Source: Eonycteris spelaea (lineage: Eukaryota; Chordata; Mammalia; Chiroptera; Pteropodidae). Taken from it: a stretch of DNA of 64,000 nucleotides. The notes under the pieces are model-generated. The model was not told the origin of the DNA, did no database searches, and saw only the letters and a list, made by a program, of their open reading frames with translations. This document shows positions 28,401 through 36,030 of the stretch, one piece after another. The DNA lies in contig PUFA01000165.1 of the NCBI GenBank assembly GCA_003508835.1, positions 3,129,001 through 3,193,000 of the forward strand. Reading direction: 5' to 3'. Every line of letters begins with the position of its first letter. Position 1 is the first letter of the stretch. Both the position numbers and the translations under genes were made by a program.

Positions 28401-31400
28401 GAAATAAACCATATTAGGTTGTCGCAATATACACGGGTCCTCAGGTGATTTGATCAAGTCTATCTATACTTTTAAATTACTAAATTTTGTGCCTTGGATA
28501 AGACTTCAGAAATTATATCTGTAACATTTTATGAGGATATTAGAATGAGTCTTTGCTGTCATTAATCCTAGAAAAGTTTCTGGCTTTTTTTATTTATCAT
28601 TTTATTCTTTAATCTGAATTTTTTCTTACTCCTTAGGAACGGAAGCCATTTTCTGTTTCTAGCACTCCCACAATGTCACGCTCAAGTTCAATAAGTGGAG
28701 TTGAGATGGCAGGGCTACAAACATCTTTTCTGTCTCAGGTGATGTTTTATTTCTTACATATGCTTAGTTATTAAAGTGAATAATGAAGAGACTATGCAGA
28801 TAGCAGTTTTGCCTATCACCATGACTGCCATTTCATAGGCAGTTCATCTGAATTTGTGAAAGAGTACTGATTGAGGAAATATAGATGATTTTCTGCCTTT
28901 GAGAAAGTCATAGAAATATTAAAGCAAGAATTGACTGAATCATTTTGTTTTAACCATATAATGAAATATAATCTATAATAACTGAATTACTCTTGTTTTC
29001 TTTAATTAACATAGGATGAGCCTCATGATCACTCTTTTGGACCAATGTCTATATCAGCAAATGGAAGCAATCTTTATGATGCTGTAAGGATGGGAGCAGG
29101 TTCAAGCATTATTGAAAATCTCCAGTCTCAGCTAAAACTAAGGGAAGGAGAAATTACTCATTTACAGGTATCGGAAAAATTAAACATGCTATAGAAGTAG
29201 CTGAAATTTTGATGCCCAGTAAGTAACACCTGAAACAGATTGAGAAATAAAATGAAATAGTGGCATGTGAAGCCCAAAATGTATCACATATATTAATGAT
29301 AAAGGCAGTCGGAGAAATTATCCAAAGATGAAAGCCAAGGGAACCTGCTCACTGATTGCCATAATTAAGGAGATTTACATAACTGTGTCACAGGAAATGC
29401 TGGGCTACAGCAGGCCTCCCCACATGTTGTAGCTTGTCTAGGTGGGACTTTCAGGCATCTAGGAGCAAAGAGCTCTTTGCAGACAGCTTTTTCAAACACT
29501 GAAAAAGGGAAGTTCCTGAGCTGAAAATACCTATTTTATTCTTCCCAGATTTACCACTTAGATGTTGCTCCAACTCCCCCTGTGAGGAATGAGTGAGTAA
29601 AGGTCATGAGAGAAATTAGAACTGTTAACATTGTGCACCAGAAAGGAAACATCATGAGTCAGAAGGGAGCATCCTCCCATTTTGGTTTTTAAAAACATCG
29701 TAGTGAGAAATGTTAAAATGTTTTACCTGTTAGTGTAAACTTGATACACTCAGAAGTAAAAACTTTTCTATTCACATTGTATGATTTTAGTGAGTGGAAA
29801 ATATTACTCTATTAAATAAGACGTTCTTAAGTTGGAAAAAAATAGATCAGCATAATCTTAGTACTTGTTATGTTATGTAGCCCTGTATGCTGTGCCTGTG
29901 GGCCCAAATTAACTTCTTTGGTAGTGACAGTAGAGTCTGTCAATATGATCTGTTCAGGTGGAATTACATTAAACTGTGTTTTTCTCTGGGTTTTTATAAT
30001 AATTTAGAATAACTAAAATATATGCTATTTCCTTAGATTAGAGAAAAACATAGGGTTGCATATTTCAGATGATTAGATTTCCTTTAATTCTTTATCTCTT
30101 TCATAGTAAACCCTATAAATGGTATACCTCTGAGGAAAAGAAATCCTTTTTTGCTGCTATTTTACTTAACAAAGAGCTACCTTGTAGTTATATGTTGATA
30201 TCCTTATTTCTTAAAAAAAACCCGAAACACATCAGATATGTTTGTATTAGTGGGAGCATTAAACAAGATACATCTTGATTTAAATTTCCAGTAACAAGAT
30301 ACATTTTGGTTTAAATTTCTGGTAATGTTTCTCAGCTAGAAATTGGCAATCTAGAAAAAACACGCTCAATAATGGCTGAAGAGCTAGTTAAATTAACAAA
30401 TCAAAATGATGAACTTGAAGAGAAAGTGAAGGAGATACCCAAACTTCGAACTCAGCTAAGAGTAAGTATCATTCACTGAAGGACGAACCTAAGATGTTTT
30501 AATATAGTTGCATTAAAACTTATATTTTTAGTTAATATAAAATGCATATATATGTTAATGATTTCTTCGAAATTTAGAATATTAGTATTTGAGTAAAGAA
30601 CTTTAAAGGTGAATTATATTATACATTCAAAGTATATTTCACAATCATGTTTAATCCCACATAGCAAAATAGCTAGATTTTATTTAGCCAAGGCTCAGTT
30701 ATAATGTTGCACTTTTGTATGATCTTAGTACTATTCTGTGCATTGATATTGTGTATACTTCAGATAGCACATTCGGTATTAATAGTCACTGTTAAGCCAT
30801 ATGTAAAAAATTCTTTTCACCTTTTCCTATAGGATAAGTGCCAGAGAATGCTTAAACCACAATGAACCAGAGACTGAAATTTTATCAAATGTGCTTAAAT
30901 TAATGGGAGAAAACACTATATATTGGGATATTATATACTTAGCGGAATGATACAGTAAGATTGATAGCCATTTGGCTATCAATTTATTCAATAAATAAAT
31001 AAATAAATTTATTTATTTTTCCTTTTTAAATGCTTATAGCACCTGGTAGTCCTAGGTGGTCTCCCATTCAAGTATTAACCAGGCCTGACCCTGCTTAGCT
31101 TCCGAGATCAGATGAGATCAGCATGTTCAGGGTGGCATGGTCATAGATTTTTTTTTATTCCTTTATTTGCTATTTATCCCAACAGACTGAAATGTGAATT
31201 TAATTTGGATACACATTGATTATATACTTTTATTGAGATTATAATGTGTTTTTTTTGGTGACTCATTATGATAATGTAAATATAATTAAGATGTTCTGTA
31301 CAGTTATTTTACAAATTGTAAACAAACATGTTTTGTAGGATTTGGATCAAAGATACAACACTATTCTGCAGATGTATGGAGAAAAAGCAGAAGAGGCAGA

Positions 31401-31482
31401 AGAACTTCGATTAGATCTTGAAGATGTAAAAAATATGTATAAGACTCAAATAGACGAACTTTTAAGACAAAGACTTAGTTAA
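1503..31482 (+). CDS. TMF1: TMF1, TATA element modulatory factor 1 (golgin TMF/ARA160), 17 coding exons, frameshifted in exon 2
   Basis: Coiled-coil golgin of the Golgi rim that binds Rab6 and was also described as an androgen-receptor coactivator (family knowledge). Coding exons: 1503-1644, 4085-5291, 6965-7068, 7682-7808, 9510-9615, 15562-15704, 15947-16113, 16394-16550, 19241-19333, 20067-20223, 26451-26643, 27417-27486, 27704-27796, 28637-28738, 29015-29167, 30336-30461, 31339-31482. All introns are GT-AG and phases agree. The protein starts [15 protein letters not shown] low-complexity Ser/Thr/Glu-rich region (about 48-449) is followed by long coiled coil (about 450-920), a Ser-rich linker, and the conserved C-terminal coiled coil (about 990-1093, TMF TATA-binding/Rab6-binding region). 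Exons total 3284 nt; removing a 2-nt insertion at about 4708-4709 gives 3282 nt, which is 1093 residues, the human length as I recall it. As read, translation stops after 263 residues. The introns argue against a processed pseudogene. Confidence 0.95.
1645..2884. other. TMF1 intron 1, 5' part
   Basis: Tails off from the CpG island up to about 2050, then becomes AT-rich. Open frames between 1704 and 2056 have no recognisable product. No classifiable repeat was seen. Confidence 0.5.
2885..2923 (+). repeat. Left arm of a 39-nt inverted repeat in intron 1
   Basis: Pairs with 3644-3681 in the opposite orientation. Over 39 aligned positions there is one substitution and one single-base indel, with a 27-nt perfect core containing the palindrome TCTGATCAGA. 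No repeat family was recognised. Confidence 0.8.
3644..3681 (-). repeat. Right arm of a 39-nt inverted repeat in intron 1
   Basis: Reverse complement of 2885-2923. The arms enclose about 720 bp of AT-rich sequence of unknown origin. No clear target duplication was found outside the arms, so a transposon with terminal inverted repeats is possible but unproven. Confidence 0.8.
3972..4076. repeat. AT-rich/ATTT microsatellite abutting the exon 2 acceptor
   Basis: TATA/ATAT-rich low-complexity DNA ending in an (ATTT)n run that stops about 10 bases before the exon 2 acceptor. The T-rich run is the only pyrimidine-like tract available to that splice site. Confidence 0.7.
4085..5291 (+). CDS. TMF1: TMF1 coding exon 2 (large), carrying a 2-nt frameshift
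   Basis: Residues 48-449 after correction. Acceptor TTGAAG|GAATAAGT, donor TGCAAG|GTAACT. Frame is open from 4085 to 4709. At 4705-4715 the sequence reads TCT AC ACC ACC, with an extra AC relative to the expected Ser-Thr-Thr-Ser. The conserved frame resumes as [12 protein letters not shown] and stays open to the donor at 5291. In the uncorrected frame a TAG lies at 4732-4734. The region is Ser/Thr/Glu-rich and probably disordered. Confidence 0.95.
5292..6489. other. TMF1 intron 2, 5' part
   Basis: AT-rich, with a T tract at about 6220-6235. No exon and no confidently classified repeat. Confidence 0.5.
6490..6900 (-). repeat. Old L1 3' fragment, antisense
   Basis: Degraded but recognisable antisense L1 3'-end wording: the stretch on settling into a lower-order 'heart of a point' is absent, but the order of bases resembles L1 text around AGTAGAATTT and ACTCCCACC. 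Highly diverged. Confidence 0.35.
6965..7068 (+). CDS. TMF1: TMF1 coding exon 3
   Basis: Residues 450-484. Acceptor TATCCAG|AGACTTG, donor AAAGA|GTAAGT. Heptad-rich reading [20 protein letters not shown] marks the start of the central coiled coil. Confidence 0.93.
7682..7808 (+). CDS. TMF1: TMF1 coding exon 4
   Basis: Residues 484-526. Acceptor AAATTTAG|TGAAATG, donor AAAAAG|GTAATG. Reads [20 protein letters not shown] and onward as Glu/Lys-rich coiled coil. Frame joins exon 3 through a split Asp codon. Confidence 0.94.
8165..8422 (-). mobile_element. MER5A-like hAT-Charlie DNA transposon
   Basis: The ends resemble the MER5 terminal repeats (TTTCTCAACCTCAGTGCTAT at one side, GGTTAGGAACCATTG at the other), and the body follows MER5A in reverse orientation. 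It is an ancient, inactive non-autonomous element in TMF1 intron 4. Confidence 0.75.
8527..8568. repeat. Small compound palindrome
   Basis: CTATATAGTAC at 8527-8537 is mirrored by GTACTATATAG at 8555-8565, and GTACTATATAGTAC at 8555-8568 is itself a perfect palindrome. The direct repeat TGTCAACTATA occurs at 8521 and 8542. Confidence 0.7.
8750..8965 (+). mobile_element. MIR SINE fragment
   Basis: Sense-oriented MIR wording: loss-of-detail copy of the core followed by CTCAATTTTTCTGAGTCTTA and TTGTGAGGATTAAATAAT. Ancient and inactive. Confidence 0.7.
9510..9615 (+). CDS. TMF1: TMF1 coding exon 5
   Basis: Residues 527-562. Acceptor AATTAG|GAAATC, donor GAAG|GTACGT. Reads [20 protein letters not shown]. 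It ends with one base of a split Gly codon, a phase shared with exon 10, so exons 6-10 form a frame-neutral cassette. Confidence 0.94.
10255..10600 (-). repeat. Old L1 3' fragment, antisense
   Basis: Antisense L1-like text (TATGGATATACCATAATTTA, then a run on unequal 'AATAATAGTGGGATGAACAT') is recognisable but strongly diverged. Lies in TMF1 intron 5 just upstream of the HAL1-like insertion. Confidence 0.45.
10750..13225 (-). mobile_element. HAL1-like (half-L1) retroelement, copy A, antisense to TMF1
   Basis: About 2.5 kb in TMF1 intron 5, flanked by a 16-nt target duplication (CTGTCCTTCAGGAGCT at 10734-10749, CTGCCCCTCAGGAGCT at 13226-13241, 14/16 identical). Read on the minus strand it has a GC-rich 5' region, an L1 ORF1-like segment with [11 protein letters not shown], then a 3' UTR ending A-rich. 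No reverse transcriptase region was seen, which is why HAL1 is favoured. It pairs with copy B at 20655-23088. The tract 11680-12561 is nearly identical to copy B, the rest is much less so. Confidence 0.75.
12067..12312 (-). pseudogene. ORF1-like remnant in HAL1-like copy A
   Basis: An 81-residue open stretch beginning [20 protein letters not shown]. The Lys/Glu-rich heptad pattern fits the coiled-coil half of L1-type ORF1 proteins. The remainder of the frame is disrupted. The first 73 residues are identical to those in copy B. Confidence 0.6.
13640..15470 (-). mobile_element. L1M-type LINE, antisense, 3' half of ORF2 and 3' UTR
   Basis: 13783-14808 follows the antisense text of the L1 ORF2 C-terminal region (for example TTTTGCCCATTTTTTAATTG and CAGATGTATGGCTTGCAAAT). 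The flanks at 13640-13780 and 14810-15470 resemble L1M 3' UTR sequence. Many stops, no intact frame, inactive. Confidence 0.65.
15562..15704 (+). CDS. TMF1: TMF1 coding exon 6
   Basis: Residues 562-609. Acceptor ATTGCCAG|GAGAAA, donor AAACAG|GTGAAT. Reads [20 protein letters not shown], then Lys/Glu heptads. First exon of the cassette lying between the two inverted HAL1-like copies. Confidence 0.95.
15947..16113 (+). CDS. TMF1: TMF1 coding exon 7
   Basis: Residues 610-665. Acceptor AATATAG|GTCCTT, donor TACAA|GTAAGA. Reads [20 protein letters not shown], coiled coil. Confidence 0.95.
16394..16550 (+). CDS. TMF1: TMF1 coding exon 8
   Basis: Residues 665-717. Acceptor TTTTTTAAG|AGAACTT, donor ATTCAA|GTAAGC. 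Reads [20 protein letters not shown], coiled coil. Confidence 0.95.
16960..17990 (-). mobile_element. L1M-type LINE fragment, antisense, split by a 5S SINE
   Basis: Antisense L1 ORF2/3' end text at 16960-17491 and 17710-17990 (for example TGATGTTGAGCATCTTTTTA and the run TCTTGATGGTGTCTTTTGAG) is continuous once the 17492-17709 insertion is removed. Lies in TMF1 intron 8. Confidence 0.65.
17492..17709 (-). mobile_element. 5S rRNA-derived SINE, full 5' end
   Basis: On the minus strand it begins GTCTACGGCCATGTCACCCT at 17709, exactly at 5S rRNA position 1, and continues through the 5S internal promoter region (AAGCTAAGCAGGGTCGGGCC). About 100 nt of unrelated body and an A-rich tail follow. The duplication TCCTCTA flanks it at 17485-17491 and 17710-17716. 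A 5S head plus tail, A-rich end and target duplication define a SINE rather than a 5S gene. Fruit-bat MEG-R SINEs have this design. Confidence 0.8.
18000..18900 (-). repeat. Diverged L1-like 3' sequence, antisense
   Basis: AT-rich sequence with antisense L1 3' UTR resemblance (for example TTCTTATTGATGGATATTTG). Boundaries are vague. No exon is seen between this stretch and exon 9. Confidence 0.4.
19241..19333 (+). CDS. TMF1: TMF1 coding exon 9
   Basis: Residues 718-748, exactly 31 codons. Acceptor CTTATACAG|GTGCAG, donor CAGCAG|GTACTG. Reads [20 protein letters not shown]. Confidence 0.95.
19436..19488. repeat. (AC)n microsatellite
   Basis: About 26 uninterrupted CA units, roughly 100 bp downstream of TMF1 exon 9. 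Length this great is usually polymorphic. Confidence 0.95.
20067..20223 (+). CDS. TMF1: TMF1 coding exon 10
   Basis: Residues 749-801. Acceptor TGATTCAG|AGACTCC, donor GGCTTG|GTAACT. Reads [20 protein letters not shown]. Last exon of the frame-neutral cassette exons 6-10. Confidence 0.95.
20655..23088 (+). mobile_element. HAL1-like (half-L1) retroelement, copy B, sense to TMF1
   Basis: About 2.4 kb in TMF1 intron 10. Order: GC-rich 5' region (20655-21480), ORF1-like segment (about 21500-22350, with [11 protein letters not shown] near 22100), and a 3' UTR ending near AATAAAGTTCAATAAGA. No reverse transcriptase was seen. It is the inverted partner of copy A. 21299-22152 is about 99.6% identical to copy A, apart from a 28-nt gap, while sequence on both sides is only about 80-85% alike by eye. 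Confidence 0.75.
21548..21769 (+). pseudogene. ORF1-like remnant in HAL1-like copy B
   Basis: A 73-residue open stretch beginning [20 protein letters not shown], ended by TAA where copy A has TAT. Downstream L1 ORF1-like coding signal ([19 protein letters not shown]) is in a disrupted frame. Confidence 0.6.
23100..23270 (+). repeat. Possible MIR fragment
   Basis: Partial MIR-like order (GTCAGGAGACCTGGACTCAA, then GAGCAAGTCACTTACCTTGT) broken by a TTTGTTTG-rich insert. Tentative. Confidence 0.4.
23735..24865 (-). mobile_element. L1M-type LINE, antisense, outer element of a nest
   Basis: Antisense L1M 3' UTR and ORF2 C-terminal text from TTTTTATTGAGATAATGGTA to the lysine-poor 'CATTTATTTTATCAATTAAA'. 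It resumes at 25976-26215 after an inserted younger element. In TMF1 intron 10. Confidence 0.65.
24866..25975 (-). mobile_element. L1/HAL1-type element inserted in an older L1
   Basis: Begins with a T run (24868-24880) as the antisense A tail, then matches the L1/HAL1 3' end in reverse (TAGATTCCACATATAAGTGA at about 25199, AATATTCCATTATATATATG at about 25333). The surrounding L1 text continues on both sides, showing nested insertion. Confidence 0.65.
25976..26215 (-). mobile_element. Continuation of the outer L1M element
   Basis: Antisense ORF2-like text ending GGCCTGTGGATGTCCAATTG and CAGCACTATTTGTTGATCC, the standard L1 wording that follows the segment interrupted at 24865. Confidence 0.6.
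26451..26643 (+). CDS. TMF1: TMF1 coding exon 11
   Basis: Residues 801-865. Acceptor TTTATTCAG|GTGAAT, donor AATAG|GTGAGC. Reads [20 protein letters not shown], continuing coiled coil. Its phase matches the end of exon 5 as well as exon 10. Confidence 0.95.
26644..27416. other. TMF1 intron 11
   Basis: AT-rich, no classifiable repeat and no further exon seen. Confidence 0.5.
27417..27486 (+). CDS. TMF1: TMF1 coding exon 12
   Basis: Residues 865-888. Acceptor TTTAATAG|ATACCAGG, donor GAAAAG|GTATGC. Reads [20 protein letters not shown]. Confidence 0.94.
27704..27796 (+). CDS. TMF1: TMF1 coding exon 13
   Basis: Residues 889-919, 31 codons. Acceptor CTCCATTAG|ACACTG, donor GAAAAG|GTACTA. Reads [20 protein letters not shown]. 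Confidence 0.94.
27797..28636. other. TMF1 intron 13
   Basis: AT-rich, no classifiable repeat and no further exon seen. Confidence 0.5.
28637..28738 (+). CDS. TMF1: TMF1 coding exon 14
   Basis: Residues 920-953, 34 codons. Acceptor CTCCTTAG|GAACGG, donor TCTCAG|GTGATG. Reads [20 protein letters not shown], a Ser-rich linker that breaks the coiled coil and is rich in possible phosphosites. Confidence 0.95.
29015..29167 (+). CDS. TMF1: TMF1 coding exon 15
   Basis: Residues 954-1004, 51 codons. Acceptor TTAACATAG|GATGAG, donor TTACAG|GTATCG. Reads [20 protein letters not shown], then the start of the conserved C-terminal coiled coil. Confidence 0.95.
29168..30335. other. TMF1 intron 15
   Basis: AT-rich. 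The short open frame at 30069-30278 resembles nothing known. No classifiable repeat. Confidence 0.5.
30336..30461 (+). CDS. TMF1: TMF1 coding exon 16
   Basis: Residues 1005-1046, 42 codons. Acceptor GTTTCTCAG|CTAGAA, donor CTAAGA|GTAAGT. Reads [20 protein letters not shown], part of the TMF C-terminal domain. Confidence 0.95.
30961..30981. repeat. Perfect short hairpin
   Basis: TTGATAGCC and GGCTATCAA pair around a 3-base spacer. It lies beside the tail of the second 5S SINE. Confidence 0.7.
30985..31148 (-). mobile_element. 5S rRNA-derived SINE, second copy
   Basis: The minus strand starts at about 31148 with ATCTATGACCATGCCACCCT, then GAAGCTAAGCAGGGTCAGGC. The tail (GCATTTAAAAAGGAAAAATA) resembles the other copy (GCATAAAAAATGAAAAATAA), which supports a shared SINE family rather than two unrelated 5S pseudogenes. 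It lies in TMF1 intron 16, about 190 bp upstream of exon 17. Target duplication unclear. Confidence 0.7.
31339..31482 (+). CDS. TMF1: TMF1 coding exon 17, with stop codon
   Basis: Residues 1047-1093, stop TAA at 31480-31482. Acceptor TTTTGTAG|GATTTG. Reads [20 protein letters not shown] and ends ELLRQRLS, the conserved Rab6-binding C-terminal end. Confidence 0.95.
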   Translation, partial: DLDQRYNTILQMYGEKAEEAEELRLDLEDVKNMYKTQIDELLRQRLS

Positions 31483-34400
31483 CATCTGAAAATTACATTC
31501 CCATCAAACTGAATGTAAACATTTAATAGCTAAATGCAGACTACTAATAAATTCTCTTATAGAATTTGAAAGTGGAATTTACTTTAGAGTGCAAAAATTG
31601 AAAAGTTTTATAGTATATAGTAGCAATATTTGCAGTTAAATTATTTTGTGCAATATTTGAACTTTATTTTTGAAAACTGTCTTTAAAGATTTATTTTTAA
31701 AGCTTTTTTTTTTTTTTTGCCTTGAATAGCACAGAGATTTATTACTTTACCCTTAAATCAATATGGTTAGGGAAGGAGAATGATGTTCATATATTATATT
31801 ACAGATAAATAACTAATTCTAGCTAAAATTTATATATGTTTGTATGTATAGAGAACATTTAATGAGTGATTTTAACATTGAAACTTTGAAATCTTTCACA
31901 CTTAAATCTTAATTTCTAATTACAACTCATGAAAACGGACAATAAGTGTTCAAATAAAAAATGATTAAACCTCTGGTTATTAAATTTGGTACTAAGAAAT
32001 CACACTGACACTGAGGTTTAAAGGGTGAATAATTTAAAATAAAAAATTTTCTTCTCTGAACATTTTTTTCACTCAAATTTTACAATTAAGCCTATACAAA
32101 TTTTACCTATCTGGAAAGAGCTGTAGCTATTCAGTTATCTAGGCATGATTGAATAATGGAAAAAAATTTACTAGTAATGATCTTGTGATGTATTAGTAAC
32201 ATTTAAGTGATTTACCCTATAAAATGAATCAAAGTAATAAAATTATTAACCTAATTTTTCTTTAAAAATTAATCATTCACATTTTGTAAAGCCTTATTTT
32301 TGACACATTAAAAATGAATGTTTGATATTACAGAAAATTCATGACAAAATAGATTATAGGAGTTAACTTTAAATTTAACATTTGCAATTCTGTGTAATTT
32401 ATCATGTTTTTTCCTTGAACCTTTAAACACAAAAATAGTGTAGAATAGCTTTAAAAAATAGCTATGTCTTTTTCCAAATGTTATTTTGTTTAAGTTAATC
32501 AGGCTATGTTTTAGACTTGTGAAATATTTTAATACATTTTATTATTAAAAGTCATTCAGCTGCCTTTACTTGCACATAAAAACTTTCCTTTGATTTTTAG
32601 TTAAATTTTAAACACTAGAACTTAGAAATATACCTATAAGTAAGCCATGTTGAATAATTCAAATGCTTTTCAGGGCAATTCAAATGACCTCATTTTTGTT
32701 CCTTTTGTATTTCAGATAGTATTTCTGTCACTGGATCTCTGATGTGTACCATTAATACATATTCTTTGAGTGTGAGCCAAATTCAGAAAATTAATTTTTT
32801 ATATTTTAGTGGTAAAAATCAGTGTAATAGCTTTTTGTCACCATGACTTTTTTTTTTAAAAAAAATTAAAAAATGACAAGACTAATGGCAATAAGAAATG
32901 TACAGAATTAGAAAATATAGGAAACTCAAGTTGCAAAATTCTGTCAAGTGTTCGAAACTAGAAATTTGGGCATTATTGTTCTTTTAAAATATTCATTAGT
33001 GAGGAAAAAACTTAGTTGTGGAGAAAAGATTTAAATAAAACTCAGTACTTCCAATTTCATAATATTAAACATTCTCTTCTCTTAATCCTAATTAGCATAA
33101 ATAAAATCAATACAACTTAAAACTTTAAAGTGTTTTTCAATTTATTTAATTTAAAAATGGCAAGCAGCTAATTTAGCCTTTGGCTGCATATTACCATATG
33201 TTGTTCTTTATCCAAAAACAAATAGCTGATATTCATAGTGATCTTATTTTACTATAAAGTTAGATCTATCAATACATTTATAATTTGAGAAGTGTACTGA
33301 ATAAATTTCTTTAAAAACTCCTCTTAGTAACAACACATAATAAATATTAGTTGCTAAATTTTGCTTTATCATTAAAACTTCTCTATCCATGTTCTAATAA
33401 GGTAATATTTATATTTTAATGGATAAGAGAATAGTTTGCGGTAGATGTTTCCATTCTTGAAGGAAAACAAAGATATTACAAGTCATAAAATTTCAAGAAA
33501 AAAGTAAAAGTATGACCCTGTTGTTCTATATCTGGATGTTTAAGAACAGGTAATAGGCATCCTTCTCTTGGGAAGCTAAATTGAGACTACATTTTTTCCT
33601 TTTTCTTTGCCTCTCTTTTTGAGAACTTACTGTTTTACAGTTTAGCACATGAGAATGTATCAAATGTATCTATATTGTGATTTAAGAAATTCTAAATAGC
33701 GATAATTTCTGACCTAGAGAAACATTAGTTTTTGTAATTAAGTGAATGAGAAGAATGTTCAAGAAAAATTTTTTATTATGATCTCTCTATTGGCATTTGA
33801 TTCATTAATCAAAAGTTTTTATTCAAATACTAATTAAAAATATGATATATAGTATTTAGAAAATAGCCACAAGAAAAAATTGAAAATAGCCACAAGAAAA
33901 AATTGAAAATTTATATAATATTGTATATATTTTATCTTGTTTTACAGCTTTTTGTTTAGTATGTATACGTTTGTTCTAGTGTATTATAATTTTTTATTTT
34001 CACTAAAAAAAATTTTTCCCTATTCAGTTTTTAAACTATATATTTTGTAAAGGGCTGAAAATATGATTTTAACTATAAATCGATATTATAAATCTCTTAA
34101 TTCTAAATGAAAGATAATGTAAATAGTAAGCATGGGTCTGATTTTAATAAGATTTTAAAATAGTAATAATGTATTTCATTTTTAACATAATTTAAAGTGA
34201 TTAATACCAATGAATGGAGATTGTATTTTTTTTATGAGGATAATATAACTTGTGTAACTGTGGAATTCATATTTTAAGAAAATGAGGATAAGCTCAAATT
34301 TTTTGTGAGTTTTAAGACTGGTATTAAGCTTTGTTTTTCTAATGATATATTTTCAGAAAACATAACTTTAAGATTTACTTATTGTAACTAGTAATTACTT

Positions 34401-34650
34401 TAAGGATGATTTGTGTCTTTTTAAAACTCTTAAACAGTATTAAGATAGTCTTAAAAGTCTTAATACTTAAATACTTTTTAAAAAACAAACAACACAACCA
34501 CAAAATAACCCCAAAGCTTCAGTAATCCAGAATTGTGATACAGAGAATTTACTCTGAGTGCTGTCCAGGATTTATTCCCCATACTGCCCTACTCTCTAGT
34601 AAGCTGAATTTAATTTTTAGAATCAAATAAAATTAAGAGGAGTGAATGAA
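31483..34650 (+). other. Probable TMF1 3' UTR
   Basis: Three kilobases of AT-rich sequence almost free of recognisable repeats, following the stop codon. Several AATAAA signals occur (about 31547, 31953, 33034, 34626). The last, at 34626-34631, is a reasonable distal end given that the human 3' UTR is about 3 kb as I recall. The end is uncertain. Confidence 0.5.
31704..31743 (-). repeat. Antisense poly(A)-like tract with AATAAA
   Basis: A 15-T run (31704-31718) with TTTATT at 31738-31743 on the + strand reads, on the minus strand, as AATAAA about 19 nt before a poly(A) tail. It could be the 3' end of a retrocopy inserted in the 3' UTR, or chance. Confidence 0.35.
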
Positions 34651-34744
34651 AAGGGCTCGTGTAGAAAATCTGACAAGTTGGGAGCTACTTGGCAGGCTTA
34701 ACGAGCCCAGTGACTGGAAAGTAACACACAGAATGAAGGATGTG

Positions 34745-35690
34745 ATCATAAATTTCTAACTGGGTAGGTTATGGTGGGTAGTCATTCCCAGGCCTATACC
34801 TTCCTTACTGAAAGGTTTATCTTTGCCTTAAGCAAGCCCTGTCCATTGTTCTTTTTGTTTTTAACTAAATTTATTGGGGAAACATTTCTTAATAACATAC
34901 ATTTCAGGTGTACAAGTCTTATTATTATACCATCTGTATATTGCAATGTGTACTCACCACCCAAAGTTAGCCTCCTGTCACTATATATTGACCCCATTTA
35001 TCCTCTTCATCCTCCCAACACCCCCTTCCCTTTTATTAACCACCACACTGTTGTTTGTTTGCTTTGTTCATATGTTGCTTTCTGTCTTGTATCCCACAGA
35101 TAAATGAAATCATATCACTAGCTATAAGGGAAATGCAAATCAAAACCACAATGAGATACCACCTCACACCTGTTAGAATGGTTATTATCAATAAGACAAA
35201 AGTGTTGAAGAAGATGTGGAGAAAAGGGAAACCTTATACACTGCTGGTGGGAATGTAAATTGGTATAGCCAATTTAGATTACATGGAAAACAATATGGAG
35301 GTTTCTAAATTAAATAGAGCTACCATATGACCCAGCAATCACTATTCTGGGTATTTACCTCAAATATTTGAAAACACTTATTCATAAAGATATGTGTACC
35401 CCTATGTTCATTGCAGCATTATTCACAATAAACAAGACAAAGAAACAAGTGTCCTTCAACAGATGATTAAAGAAGCTGTGGTACATATATATAATGGAAT
35501 ACTACTCAGCCATAAAAAATGATGAAATACTGCCAATTAGTGACAACATGGATGGATCGTGAGAGTATCATGCTAAGTGTACATTGTTTCTTTGTGCATC
35601 TAGGTTAACATCTTTGAAATGCCAGAGTAATCTTTTCCAGCCTCAGGTGTAACCACCTCCGTAGGAGCAGCAAGTAAACTCATTGTAAAC
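34745..35690 (+). repeat. LTR-like repeat, copy 1, interrupted by an L1
   Basis: 34745-34854 and 35594-35690 match 36693-36880 in the same order and orientation (for example CTGGGTAGGTTATGGTGGGT against CTGGGCAAGTCATGGTGGGT, and GCATCTAGGTTAA in both). The gap is the inserted L1. Family not assigned; LTR origin is a guess. Confidence 0.5.
34855..35577 (-). mobile_element. 5'-truncated L1 with 5' inversion (twin priming)
   Basis: 34855 to about 35111 is the L1 3' end in antisense, beginning with a T-rich tail. About 35112-35577 is upstream L1 sequence in sense (GGGAAATGCAAATCAAAACC to GACAACATGGATGGATCGTG). In a normal L1 the second segment directly precedes the first. A duplication (TGTCCATTGTTCTTT at 34840-34854, TGTACATTGTTTCTTT at 35578-35593) frames the whole insertion. 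Confidence 0.8.
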
Positions 35691-36030
35691 TTGTTGCTTT
35701 TTATCATCTCTCTTTACTGTAAATATTAACCATTAACTATAAGGCACTTACTGCTTTTCTGTTTAATCATAAGCATATAGATCAACTGTAGCATAAGAGT
35801 CAAACTTTAGTCAAAATTTATTTGCTTACACTTTTAATACCTTTAAATTACAGTTTAAACATTCACATATCAGAGAATCAGTAAACTATATCTTGCTGAT
35901 AGTTCCTGCCTAACACTTTATGAGCTATCCAAAATGTCAGTATAAGAGCCACAAAACTTAACATTTAAACAAACTTTACAAATTATGATTACATAAAGTT
36001 TCAAACTTACACAGATAGAACAGGTTATGA
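35690..36030. other. Intergenic stretch, nothing recognised
   Basis: AT-rich, no exon, RNA gene or classified repeat. Confidence 0.4.

Noticed and set aside
1503..31482. TMF1 as a pseudogene
   Set aside because: Sixteen GT-AG introns, matching phases and full-length conservation, with a single 2-nt change. A real locus with an error or allele is more likely.
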